Of a DNA stretch of 64,000 nt, positions 55,401 to 63,904 are shown one piece after another. Origin of the DNA: Phytophthora colocasiae (lineage: Eukaryota > Oomycota > Peronosporomycetes > Peronosporales > Peronosporaceae). The number at the start of each line of letters is the position of its first letter. The first letter of the stretch is position 1. Below the pieces are notes generated by a model, which did no database searches, was not told the origin of the DNA, and was given only the letters and a program-made list of their open reading frames with translations. A program made the position numbers and the translations under genes. The stretch covers positions 248,001 through 312,000 of the forward strand of contig JAGKQI010000010.1 of the NCBI GenBank assembly GCA_018806915.1. Direction: 5' to 3'.

Positions 55401-58400
55401 CTTTACGTAAACGTCCAGTGTCAATTTGCCATCGAATAGGCTTGTCATCGTCATTTGTCAGTACTAAGTTCTTCGTATACGGAACTTTACGAATCCCTTC
55501 ACGAGTAATGACACAGCGATTGAAGTGCATTGTGGAGGATGAGAAACGAAGACGAGGAGCAATAGAACGTGCTAATACTCGACGTTTTAATGGAGATGGT
55601 CCTGTAGCATTGATACTGGAACCCACTCCGGCAATTTGCAACGGAAGTACCAGATCGTGACTCCCAATTTTCAATGGAGTGAACACGAGATGACAGGAAA
55701 CTGTTGCATGTGGTGGTAAATTGATCTGCCATTTCGAACATTTCGCATCCTTTTGTGTGAAAATCGCCTCATTTTCATCGATATCTTGATAATTTCCAGT
55801 CACTTTCGGTTTATCATCTGCCAAAGGAATGAAAATGTTACTAGCATCTTCCAAGTGAGAAACAAGTCGAGGCGGAGTTGAGAGAGCGAACTCATCCGAG
55901 AAGAAAGACGTCCCTAGATCCAGTAATAAACAAGCAGGAATTGCACTGTGGTTTTCCAGAGAAATAACTCGAGGAACTGCTACTCCAAGAACAACTTCTC
56001 CATAGTCAATAGCATCTGCAGGAGCGAGAAAAACATCCGGAACCAAGACGGAAACACTCACTGGAAATCGAAGAACTTTACCACCACGTAACATCACGAC
56101 GATATTCACTCCGTTACCTCCTTCGAGTTGGATTGCTCGATGGGGGAGCAATTTCACGGTTAAATCTGAGGATTCTTGTGGATCAATGACCCCTTGCGTC
56201 GGAGTTACTTGCAATCCAATGGTTGTACTCATAGATGCAGGTTCGATACTGACGTAAAATACCGCTCTTGTGTGCATTCCGAAGTTGTTCAGTGTAAGTT
56301 TCTTCTCTCGTTCAACACCAACGGAAATGGTACCAAAATCCACTTTTTTCTCTCGAGACACCACTTTCACGTCTGCAAGAAGCGCTCGACAGTTTAGAAT
56401 TCCCTTTTGGCCTCCTGTGACGTCTAATTGGAACATTTGAGATAGCCACAACGCCCCACTCTTAGCTGTAGTCCCTAATGCAGTCATTGTAGCTGCAGTC
56501 ATGGGCGGGGGAGTGTACATTACCTTACAAACCAGTGAAGCTGACGGTCCAAGAACGCCACTGGCTGGAACAACTTCAAAGACGGACGTTGCAGTACTGT
56601 TATCGATTCCTTTGTCGGCCATTGTCATGGTGGTGACTGTAGTTGTGGCGTTGCTTTTCGACGAATCCGGTCTAGAATTTCCATCAGGAGTAGCAAGAAG
56701 AGATAAACGGAGCCAGGTAAAAGGAGCTTCCGAGTCGCTTGTGTTAGTGATCACAACGTCTCGAGCTGCTGAAGCACTCATATCCAATGCTCCAAAGTCG
56801 AAACGTAAGTCTTCTGGGGCTAATTCCACCACAATTGGCGCTACTTCAGCTACAATCGTCACTTGTCGAGGGTGGACGCTATTGATCGAGTACGTGATGG
56901 ATTGTTGGAAAAACTGATCACGAGAAGAACAGAATACCAGGTCGAAACCAGCTTTCGAATGTGGTGGTATCACTTGAGACGTTAACGACGTTTTACGTGC
57001 GAGTTCTTCAACTCCTGGAGCTCCGTCGTTTTGAGTCGAACCATTTCCAAGATGTAATGTAACAAGGATATTATGCGGAAGATTATTCTGCACCGTTAGA
57101 CTTCGAGTCGCACTGCCATTGACGCTTAAACGACCAAAATTGAGCGTCTTCGGACCGGAAATAATCTGTTCCAGCTCGTCGAACTCCAAAGTTCGACTGC
57201 AGTCTGCTAACTCTGCTGGGGTGGCAGGAGTTGGCTTAAATTTTTTCTTGATGAGCTTCATTTCGTCGAAAAAGGTCTTCGATTGACTGGAATTTCCCCC
57301 TGCTGGACGTTGAGTTAGCCACAACGGATCATTTGCCTTAAGCGACGCTGGAAGACGTAGTTCTTGTGGTTGAGGACGACTTTCTCGCTCCATCCCGAGA
57401 TCAACGTCTTCATTATTGGGAATTTCATCCTCTTGGTTACTTCTGCTTTGTGTAACACTTTTCTTGAGATCCTTTGCTTTCCCGTTCTTCCCTTTCGCTT
57501 TGGCTTCTCTTTCAGTTCGACATTGTACCAGAAAATCACGATACACAGCTCGATGGTCTGCTCTACGAGCCAATTCCTTGACGCAATAGGTCAAATGGGT
57601 GTTGTTGGTTCCTTGGAACTCAAACTCATCCAGAGCTGCAGTTCCATTCAGTGCTGCCTGTTCATACGGAGGTTGACGTTGAAATCTTCTGGATAATTTA
57701 CCTTTTGTCTCTTTAGCTTCTTCCGGTAGTAGAAATTTGTACTTGGGGGCGAAATCTGGAGGTAGAGCTAAAGGCCCACCCACAAGACGTTCACTGACAG
57801 GAGGTACAGGCCCAACAACTGCAGCACGGCCGACCACCTTGACGGGGATTTCCATCACTCCGTTGTTGATTTTTAACGTTAAAACGTTGCTGAAAGTCCC
57901 GAGTTGTGTAGGTGCAAAGCTCACTACGAGGCTTTGAGACTGTAAAACATCCAAGCGTCCAGTTCGTGGATTTGCAGAGTAATAAGCCACATCTTTCGGG
58001 AGTTCGAAGCGAACTGGAAGTCCTGATAAATTCTTCAGGGAAAGTAAAATATCTGCGCGGTCGTAGGAGCGAAGATCACCGAAATCCAATGGAGAACAAG
58101 GTGAAAGCTGTAGCCGAGGAACGAAAGTCTTGGCTGAGACTTCGAATGTTAAATTTTGAGCTTGTAAATCTTCACAGATGATAGAAGCAAACGCAGTTAA
58201 AGGTTGAGCTGGAGCTGGTAAGAGAAGAAACGGAGAACTGGACTCTGGATTGCTTGAAGACGGTGAAAACTCGCTCTCGTTCCCTTCCAATCCGGAATTT
58301 TGCTTCCGTTCAAGGCTTTGAAGTTCCTCTGTTGTCTTAGCTCGTGGATGATACACGAACGTTACCAGAGCTTCGCTAAATGGGTCAATATTACCTTCTG

Positions 58401-59460
58401 TAGGTGTAATTCGCAGTTCTTTTCGACGTTCGTACGCTTCTCTATCGTCTTCTGAAGCTCCACCTGCCGCACCTCCAAAATTGATCGACGTTTTAAACTT
58501 TAGCGGCTGTGGTCCATTATTCTTCAACAGCGTCTCAATCGTTCTCGTTTCCCCTGCAAACAATGAGCCAAAGAAGAGAGAACGAACTGGTTCAAGTCCT
58601 TGACGGAGAACCAATTCGGCTGTATGTTCCACGACAGTTCCAGAAACATCAACGATCTTTTCAGCCGACGGAGAACTTGAACTTCTTGACGTTCCGTGAC
58701 TGAAATTCTCCTCTTCATTTTCTTCTGGTTCCCAAATACGAACTCGAACAATTCCTCTGAAAACTCCCGTTTCCAGTCCAGTAGCCTCCACTTTAACCAT
58801 CCCAATTTCTTTCGGAACAAGACTCCCTCTTTCAGGTGAAACTGTGATCGCAGCTCTCATCGGATTCCCATTAGAATTTGAAGCTTGAGCATTTGATTCC
58901 AATACATCCACTGCGAATCTTCCCGTTCGAGCTCCGGAGTTTTGCACCTCGATAAACTGCGCCGATCTCTGGTTTAAAACGACCATTCCTAGGTCGCACA
59001 GAGCTGGAGAAACCTCTAATAAAGGACACGCTCGACGTGCCACCAGTGGAATTTCCAGTGAAGAACCGTCGTCACCTTTCAACTGCAACACATCGTGGAC
59101 AATAGCTAGAGAAGTGTCCACTTGTGGTTCGGTATCGTTATCCCCTTGAGGTTGTTCGAAAGCGACTTCGTACTTAACACTGAGACCTGGAGGCAACGTC
59201 ACGGTGGCGTTCTCCGTCCTGGCCAGATCTCGACCTCTTAGTAGCACTTTAAAGGCCGAAGCGTGAGGTGGGGGCGACAATCGGAACCGTAAAACGCGAT
59301 CACTGGCATTCCGCACGTTTAAATTCGCAATGTAACACGAACCACGTTCAAAAGCGGAAATTTCAATCACTGAAGGAGCTACTTGTAAAGCTGAAGCTGT
59401 TCGATCCCCACGAAGTCCGCAAGGTGTCGATGGTCGTCCAACAACCGTCGACGTTGGCAT
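49486..59460 (-). CDS. CFAP47: CFAP47-like cilia/flagella-associated giant protein
   Basis: 3,324 aa in one uninterrupted exon, close to the usual size of the family. Repeated ASH/MSP-type immunoglobulin-like units run through the protein, with the recurring pattern of a hydrophobic strand, (F/Y)xVxP.xGxLxP, and VxFxPxxxG (for example GSLVPKEIGMVKVEATGLE near residue 215, and many later). Around residues 1895-2060 lies a calponin-homology-like segment (LQWLCDRVKLLQKSP, DLRDGRWLFHLVASHIPTL, RETLLLLLHLQQTLPQF), which with the flanking ASH repeats is the CFAP47 arrangement. HYDIN is much longer and lacks this order. Expected in the axoneme, presumably of zoospore flagella. Start ATG 59460 is 72 bp after the stop of bZIP gene A. 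The C-terminus is Ser/Arg-rich. Confidence 0.82.
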   Translation of the reverse strand: MPTSTVVGRPSTPCGLRGDRTASALQVAPSVIEISAFERGSCYIANLNVRNASDRVLRFRLSPPPHASAFKVLLRGRDLARTENATVTLPPGLSVKYEVAFEQPQGDNDTEPQVDTSLAIVHDVLQLKGDDGSSLEIPLVARRACPLLEVSPALCDLGMVVLNQRSAQFIEVQNSGARTGRFAVDVLESNAQASNSNGNPMRAAITVSPERGSLVPKEIGMVKVEATGLETGVFRGIVRVRIWEPEENEEENFSHGTSRSSSSPSAEKIVDVSGTVVEHTAELVLRQGLEPVRSLFFGSLFAGETRTIETLLKNNGPQPLKFKTSINFGGAAGGASEDDREAYERRKELRITPTEGNIDPFSEALVTFVYHPRAKTTEELQSLERKQNSGLEGNESEFSPSSSNPESSSPFLLLPAPAQPLTAFASIICEDLQAQNLTFEVSAKTFVPRLQLSPCSPLDFGDLRSYDRADILLSLKNLSGLPVRFELPKDVAYYSANPRTGRLDVLQSQSLVVSFAPTQLGTFSNVLTLKINNGVMEIPVKVVGRAAVVGPVPPVSERLVGGPLALPPDFAPKYKFLLPEEAKETKGKLSRRFQRQPPYEQAALNGTAALDEFEFQGTNNTHLTYCVKELARRADHRAVYRDFLVQCRTEREAKAKGKNGKAKDLKKSVTQSRSNQEDEIPNNEDVDLGMERESRPQPQELRLPASLKANDPLWLTQRPAGGNSSQSKTFFDEMKLIKKKFKPTPATPAELADCSRTLEFDELEQIISGPKTLNFGRLSVNGSATRSLTVQNNLPHNILVTLHLGNGSTQNDGAPGVEELARKTSLTSQVIPPHSKAGFDLVFCSSRDQFFQQSITYSINSVHPRQVTIVAEVAPIVVELAPEDLRFDFGALDMSASAARDVVITNTSDSEAPFTWLRLSLLATPDGNSRPDSSKSNATTTVTTMTMADKGIDNSTATSVFEVVPASGVLGPSASLVCKVMYTPPPMTAATMTALGTTAKSGALWLSQMFQLDVTGGQKGILNCRALLADVKVVSREKKVDFGTISVGVEREKKLTLNNFGMHTRAVFYVSIEPASMSTTIGLQVTPTQGVIDPQESSDLTVKLLPHRAIQLEGGNGVNIVVMLRGGKVLRFPVSVSVLVPDVFLAPADAIDYGEVVLGVAVPRVISLENHSAIPACLLLDLGTSFFSDEFALSTPPRLVSHLEDASNIFIPLADDKPKVTGNYQDIDENEAIFTQKDAKCSKWQINLPPHATVSCHLVFTPLKIGSHDLVLPLQIAGVGSSINATGPSPLKRRVLARSIAPRLRFSSSTMHFNRCVITREGIRKVPYTKNLVLTNDDDKPIRWQIDTGRLRKGNLVTFAAGAASATNSGTSGSALAKRIASANPTSSATSVVFHVAPDHGELAIGEEVTIRVSFLPLDAVEYAEDELPLLVDEELYVNLSLRGEGIHPHLSFSTNSVVLPTVPLGFTATAKFQVIATGYDHLEVACRVPLDTSRAPLTVLFPSGKTLSMACPSLPVELRFSSTSSVAFNARLEFFDAEGNSFALPVAGCAENCLFTNYNFLQRHNLAAELEDNTPQRKGTSKVELESDNRPKRIGSASGKSTEPEVQPTGDFQFYTHVSGRFPVYLLTTSQAQAEREKHKESQLSLTANGFVVVDASSELEEGEAKSSLSTPSVPFSEGEIQLVMQYLNSNFLKTPVMKFPEDFADNAGRPLYELLDMICVKKPGGLAIPTLRGGNNPTTKRKVANSTTGDVKATGSTANSSSSAAQPSKKDQLTQQTNQFMELLRFLRSYGAMVHDVFPEHLLSQEFYLRACESPQADPALLSSPSLATLPFVSRRRVLKNGWKAISIAAWMKVIYQVIKCFLLSRITWKSYQMQLQGENDVKDKPKSEKHLTPTGRACQGSNIYSEAEMVLLQWLCDRVKLLQKSPNSLTGNLLEAQLLDLGRDLRDGRWLFHLVASHIPTLSVDQSAYHCFRWVSDSRSRRPPSAAQLQHQAGILLQTLGAFGLDFGLDSDRFLRQFTGRETLLLLLHLQQTLPQFIPKATIEFRGGLGQVLEKSIELKNPSARPLRYHVFLDGVDRNGNGSSSTDAASEFTIESNELVLDPGKTVAFVVTFRPRFSRKVTARLVFQAVRGDIAGTSSVGGGGATMVFLLESNIVSRKPVRIIQLETKTYEKRVEEITIENQFPTNANFKLSMTQQQQTPTGGEATSGSGSLPAGILPSSRGNRRRSVVGANSSGFGMNSEPSSKRNSISGKLRGEDGDFSWCLAAQQPFYLPDFGTSGSNSNSMRSDEAPTDGNLAVPTGITTAAVAIRKNGSAKVKLEFLPLVPGNYRCQLLFLDENIGEFLYEVHAVANLPASLETLEIQCEASAASSAGATTARFRFVRELTIPVKNPLLTRALTTFVDRASGQLRTKLKDGLKRCEESHHSTYMVEFNSPYFTANVPELTLSTGLNKPIPVSGRSDTSGVDSSGPKVPLKANQARLGTPRSVLAGANSVLIDFQPKGAGRYACKLLLRSRNTSCGSSDLRVYDLVAKVKEPNVKTQLEFVAPARHSIVQEIPLSNPTETTWSLKAIFSNGNSDNPVGKPPASMFSGPPNLVVPAKRSATYPLTFTPSWMYHETRTFVLLNTATQQQFEFELSGYGEEPLAQDHVVLNCQARSSIIHNFDVFALPGGDNSTQNFKVESDLRDVVGASTISVPAGTNRCVKYPLTFSPLVSGSYFGSVTFTNEATNEYLWYTVEASVSPPEPETTLEMKAPVRGAVGIEIGLNNPLDTETVFNVELRGRGLLGPTTFTLEARQSGVYELVYSPLLLTGNGEEGAILFSSDAVGQFWYQLTLIAEPAPAQDLDDMSCAVGDVCTQPLWLQNPSDQELQLQYRVTNTRNFSIKGSNNSGKTPTRVLLQPFGRASVVVEYTPSSLSDFESSSIIFFEKDVASDWEFTVRGRGRAPSVMKPLVVTARVHEAASTLFTFKNPFAVPLRVDVQLVAEKSENSPPPSPRGSTSAPVFDMLLKKRRVLMESFGLLQVPISFLPRVVSETRAELVVHGGDDYAELEWRYPLRGVAEAPLHPKILAVLACQARDSVEKRVECELLAAPNGMNPGNETFTVEWEIDASRFGSMATSTAIERALTVIPLPMSLSPGSTVLPYTLRFEPLRPYRGSVALVVKKKSGGLWRFDVSLDAGDPPVDDVLTIESSLNQTSSVSFQLRNQFRQSASFLAEFSVGSSSAFTVYPAEGELPPYGSEDGAVFVVSFTPTGYGKMQSGQLVICTEEMQWTFNVKGVYPDATPGSRTTGIGSSMSSSASRARLGITSEQRVERRQRNTKK

Positions 59461-59532
59461 CTTCTAGAGAGAAAAGAAAAGGAGTTTTGAACAAGTCGAC
59501 GTCCGTTTCGAAAAAGGTTTTCATGTTTGTTT

Positions 59533-60679
59533 TTACTTACGAAGGTGGCTGCTCATCAGGTTCGTCTACTATTTCGCACAAATGTCAGTCAGATACAGGT
59601 TTCAAAGTTCTCGTTTGATAAAATTTATCTACAACGTACCCAGTCCATTTCTTCACTTGCAGCATTTTGAACCTTTTGTGAAAGGTCTGAGATGTTATCT
59701 TGATGCATTTGTAGTTCCTTCTCGAGAGACATAATAGGACGTTGCTGGTACTGTTTCATCTGCGTCTCGAGGTCTTGTAAACGCTTCAACTCGGCCTGCA
59801 GCTCTAGAATCTTGGCTTTTTGTTGACGAGACTCGTCCTGAATCAAAGTAATCGTTAGAACCAACAATCTGTAATGCAACTCCAGTTCTTTTTTTCACCT
59901 TTTTGCGCTTCCGATAGCGTCGAGACGCAGTTTGCACCCGTAGTTTACGTCGTAATACGTCAAACTCGGCCGAATTCATCACATTTACTCGTTGACCAGT
60001 GGGTAAAACGTTGGAAGTTGTAGACGGTTGAGTCGGTCTTGGCTTCTTGGGTGGAGACGCTTTTGAACTTCCATGGCGTTTGCTTGTCGTTTGACTGATT
60101 GAAGGTTCAGGTGACACCTGCATTGACAATGAAGCAAACGAAGGAGAGATGACAAATGGGTCCGACCCGAGTCTGTACAACGAAAATTATGAGAAACTCT
60201 GAGATCGTTTAGAGAGCAGCAAGTCACTTACACTGGAGTCCAGAGATTCTGGAGATCAGGAGGTTGAATAACTGAAGGAGGTGAAGAAGTTAACCTAAAG
60301 TTTTAGATAAAAACACACAGAAACCACAACAAAAAATGCCGGAACAAGTTAGACAAGGAAGGTTATCTCTCATTCAGTTTTTAGTCAAGGTAAAACGCTG
60401 ACGTTAGTCGAACAACACAATAGTTTAGGGACAAGGGGTTGCATACATTGAGCTCTGCTGTGTCTCCTGAGCCTGCTCTGCTCTGTAGTCTGCAGGGTAT
60501 TTTTCTTCCAAACTATCGTCCTCGGTTGAATCTCGAGTTCCACTACGATCGACCTCTGTGGTCGACACTGGACTGGTCTCGTCGGGACTGTCAGCAGCCA
60601 GAAGCTCCAAAATCTCCTCCATCATCTTGCGGTCGCTCATGTTAAGCCCAAAAAGCTGAACTGGAAGTTGCCACGACAT
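59533..60679 (-). CDS. bZIP protein A (Val-type basic region)
   Basis: Five exons, minus strand: 60679-60447, 60294-60232, 60172-59899, 59837-59640, 59565-59533; all phases fit; 266 aa. N-terminus MSWQLPVQLFGLNMSDRKMM, then an acidic/Ser region (DDSLEEKYPADYR). Exon 3 ends with the basic region LRRKLRVQTASRRYRKRKK: counting seven residues back from the invariant Arg (YR), the Asn position is Val. Exon 4 encodes the zipper (ILELQAELKRLQDLETQMKQ...). The last exon of eleven codons ends NLMSSHLRK, shared in pattern with gene D. Introns are 53-152 nt, with donors GTATGC, GTAAGT, GTGAAA and GTACGT. Nuclear DNA-binding is inferred, with altered specificity likely. Confidence 0.8.
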
Positions 60680-60874
60680 GAGGCACCAAGAACAAGTGAC
60701 AAGGGCAGATTTTACAGTGGCTTCGTCCTTCGAGCAGTGAAATTTGGGACGAGCCAACGTTCTAAAGGCTTCTCGGTGGACTCCAAAAGGTTTTTCTAAA
60801 GTTCAAGTGTTGGGGGAGGAAATTGTGGATTGAAAGTCGTTGCAGACGAACTGCAGTGCCAGGAATGCTTCTCT
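60680..60874. other. Spacer between bZIP genes A and B
   Basis: 195 bp holding the promoter of A and the 3' end of B. No feature is recognised beyond this. Confidence 0.4.
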
Positions 60875-61567
60875 CTAACGGTCTACTCTGCTCGAGGTTT
60901 CGACTGCCCATTTGAGTTCGTTCTGTAGAGCGCTCTCAATTTGTTGCGTGAGATTCGCGACTTGTTGCTGCAGTGTTTCCAGTTCCTGTTGGAGTTCTTC
61001 CACGGACATTTTCTCGTATTGGGCCAGTTGCGCTTCGATTTGTTTCAGATCTTTCAGTTCTTCCTCCAGTTGTCGAATCTGTTGCAATTGTAGAACTTCT
61101 TGTTCCTTACACCAACAAGAAAACTCGTTAGTTACGTACTTCGTTTTATTATCCACTTCAAAATACTTGACCTTTTCCACTAGGATCCGTCGAAGGGAGG
61201 CGATTTTTGCTGGGGTTTTACAGCGAAGGTCTTCCATGGCGGCCTTCAACTCTGGAGGATGTTGACCAATTCGAAGCTGAAACGTTGCTGTTTTCGAGGA
61301 GGCTGGAAGCCTGGAATCAAAGATTAAATTGAGCTTTTGAATGGAGAAATAGGAAACGTACACTGATCCATCCACTGTTAGAGTTAGATCTTGATGTTTG
61401 CGCTTGGCATCCGCATGTTCTTCTAGTTTCTGCGCATCCGATTTAACAGGAGCATGGACACAAATGGCTCCATCATTGGCAATGCTCGATTTCAAGATTT
61501 CTTGAAATTCTGGTCGTTTTAACAGGCCTTCCACAGTGACCTTGGATCGTGGGGGTTTGGACTCCAT
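60875..61567 (-). CDS. Coiled-coil protein B, bZIP relative without a basic region
   Basis: The zipper half matches genes A, C and D (RQLEEELKDLKQIEAQLAQYEK then MSVEELQQELETL), but the place of the basic region (KTPAKIASLRRILVEK) has lost the basic pattern. Two introns are likely by comparison with C: 61361-61311 (51 nt, GTACGT...CCAG) and 61171-61106 (66 nt, GTCAAG...TAAG with CTAAC). Both are multiples of three without stops, so the unspliced frame also stays open (230 aa against 191 aa spliced). The N-terminus is unlike the other members. It may dimerise with the neighbours and act as an inhibitor (inference). Confidence 0.65.
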   Translation of the reverse strand: MESKPPRSKVTVEGLLKRPEFQEILKSSIANDGAICVHAPVKSDAQKLEEHADAKRKHQDLTLTVDGSVYVSYFSIQKLNLIFDSRLPASSKTATFQLRIGQHPPELKAAMEDLRCKTPAKIASLRRILVEKVKYFEVDNKTKYVTNEFSCWCKEQEVLQLQQIRQLEEELKDLKQIEAQLAQYEKMSVEELQQELETLQQQVANLTQQIESALQNELKWAVETSSRVDR

Positions 61568-61724
61568 CAGCTACTGGAGAAACGCAGAATGACGAAGCTT
61601 TTGTCTGTATTTTGTTCGCAGTGGGGTGGATGGATACATGGGACCAGTGCCATCTCTTACTTTTTTGTCCGACGTGTTCACGGATTTTTGATTTTTTTTT
61701 CATGAAAAATATTAAGAGAACAAC

Positions 61725-62468
61725 TCAGTGGAGAAGAGAGTCACCGAACAAGTTAACCTGCATAGCAGAAATAACAAGAGTTAGACATATTGCAGAGAGA
61801 AAGTGACGTGCTAGTCTGCCATACCAAAGCCTGCTCTTCTTGGGCAGCATTTTCCACTTTTTTCGCGAGATCAGCGATTTCCTCCTGACGAAGTTGCAGC
61901 TCTTCTTGCAACGATTCCAGCGGCCGCCGTTCGTACTCTTTAAGCCGAGCTTCAAGATTGTTCAGACGTGCCAATTCGGCCTTGAGCTCTTGGATCTGCT
62001 TCTTCTTTTGCAGTGTTTCTTCCTGCAAGAGTGAACGAATTTTGAGCATTGCAGCGTAGAACCAAAATACGTTATATAAATGACCTTTTTGCGTCTCTCA
62101 TGGCTCAATGACACCACCTGAGTACTCAATCGTCGGCGAAGACTATTCATCTCGTCATCGTTTAAGATGTGAACAAGTTGCCCAGTTGGTAGAGCCACAG
62201 TGGACGATCTTAATGAAGATTTGATTTCCTCCTTTGAAACTTCATCAAACGCACACGAATCAAGGCTACAATGAACAGGTAGAACCGTAGACCGATTGAC
62301 AGTCACAATTTATCTGGCTTACGTTGATTGCCTTCCGACGGTAGAATGACCTTCTTCGACACTTTCGTTGACGATATCCGACGACAGAATTTCATAAATC
62401 TCCGGTATGTTGAGTAAATCATCTACAGAAACCTCAGAAGCATCGGTGACTGGTAAATTCACGTCCAT
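61725..62468 (-). CDS. bZIP-like protein C, degenerate basic region
   Basis: Four exons: 62468-62323, 62265-62085, 62022-61825, 61757-61725; phases fit; 185 aa. The start MDVNLPVTDASEVSVDDLLN replaces the longer N-terminus of A and D. Conserved LPTGQLVHILNDDEMNSLRR precedes the basic region, which reads LSTQVVSLSHERRKK: the Asn position is Thr and the invariant Arg is Glu, so specific DNA contact is doubtful. The zipper (IQELKAELARLNNLEARLKEYE...) is well kept. The intron after KK uses an unusual GTCATT donor at exactly the position used in A, B and D. The last exon encodes VNLFGDSLLH. Confidence 0.72.
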
Positions 62469-62747
62469 GGCTAAAGCAGCTTGGGTCCCGGAGTGAACTT
62501 TAGGAGTGACGAATGTACTACCCTACCGTTGTTGAGCTTTACTGAAGTTAGAGCCAGGAGATTTCATTCATGTCGATTTAATCGCTGTCTCACTGCTGTC
62601 AAATGACGAATACGTGAGAGTGCACACAGTCAATTACAAGATGAAGGTGCCATTCTGAATACTCGAAATTGTATTTTTTTAACTGTTGAAGTATCATTTG
62701 TTACCCGTGATCTGTGATAACTTCAACTCTTTGATCACTGCTTTGTT
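62469..62747. other. Spacer between bZIP genes C and D
   Basis: 279 bp, promoter of C and 3' flank of D. Nothing specific is recognised. Confidence 0.4.
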
Positions 62748-63904
62748 TTACTTGCGAAGGTTACTTCCCATCAGGTTAATCTACGATTTCCACACGTGTT
62801 AGTACAAGAACTACTCTAACTCCAGGAGATCTGCAACGTACCCAGTCCATTTCTTCACTTGCAGCATTTTGAACCTTTTGTGAAAGGTCTGAGATGTTAT
62901 CTTGATGCATTTGTAGTTCCTTCTCGAGAGACATAATAGGACGTTGCTGGTACTGTTTCATCTGCGTCTCGAGGTCTTGTAAACGCTTCAATTCGGCCTG
63001 CAGCTCTAGAATCTTGGCTTTTTGTTGACGAGACTCGTCCTGAATCAAAGTAATCGTTAGAACCAACAATCTGTAATGCAACTCCACTTCTTTTTTTCAC
63101 CTTTTTGCGCTTCCGATAGCGTCGAGACGCAGTTTGCATCCGTAGTTTACGTCGTAATTCGTCAAACTCGGCCGAATTCATCACTTTTACTCGTTGACCA
63201 GTGGGTAAAACGCTGGAAGTTGTAGACGGTTGAGTCGGTTTTGGCTTCTTCGTGTGGGTTCGTGGTGTTTGGAGCCCTTTAGAAACCGGGAATGGGGCTG
63301 GGACTGAAGTGATGGCTGGAGCAGACATCGACAACTCTGCAGGCGGAGGAGTATTTACTGGGAAAAATTGGGGTCTGAGCAACAAAATGAGCAAAACGAG
63401 ACGGGGTTCTGAGCAGGTAGCATAATAGTATACTTACAACAACGGTGGAGTCCAGGGAGTCTGCAGAGCAGGAGGTGCAGCTCTTGGTGCTACTGCCGTG
63501 CGAAAATCCGAGCTACATTGTCCAGAAAAACAGCACAAGGTCGTCATCACTACTGTAAGCTTAGCAACACAGTGATAGATTGCATACATTGGATTCTGCT
63601 GTAGTGGTGTATCTGCTCCTTGAAAGTGCACTGATCTGTAGTCTGCAGGATACTTTTCTTCCAAACTATCGTCCGGTCTTCCAGGTTCGTCCCCATTGTC
63701 CCCATGATTCGTTCCGCTGGAGGATCCGTGGTTCAAATCCGTCACGTTGGACGTGTGGTTGCTGCCACTGGAGCTGCTAACAGCAGTCGACACGGCACTG
63801 GCCTGGTCGGGGATGTCACTTGCTAGCAGTTCCAGAACTTCTTCCATCATCATTCGATCGCCCATGTTCGGGCCGAAAAGGTGAACTGGACGTCGCCAAG
63901 ACAT
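62748..63904 (-). CDS. bZIP protein D (Met-type basic region)
   Basis: Five exons: 63904-63588, 63512-63438, 63374-63101, 63039-62842, 62780-62748; phases fit; 298 aa. N-terminus MSWRRPVHLFGPNMGDRMMM, then a Ser/Asn/Asp-rich stretch longer than in A and the shared DDSLEEKYPADYR. Basic region LRRKLRMQTASRRYRKRKK differs from A by Met instead of Val at the invariant Asn position. The zipper exon and its preceding intron are almost the same as in A at the nucleotide level, while exons 2 and the first part of 3 differ. The last exon ends INLMGSNLRK. Start ATG 63904 matches A's start. Confidence 0.8.

Noticed and set aside
52916..57696. Many plus-strand frames opposite the CFAP47-like gene
   Set aside because: Antisense shadows of a 10-kb open frame; no motifs.
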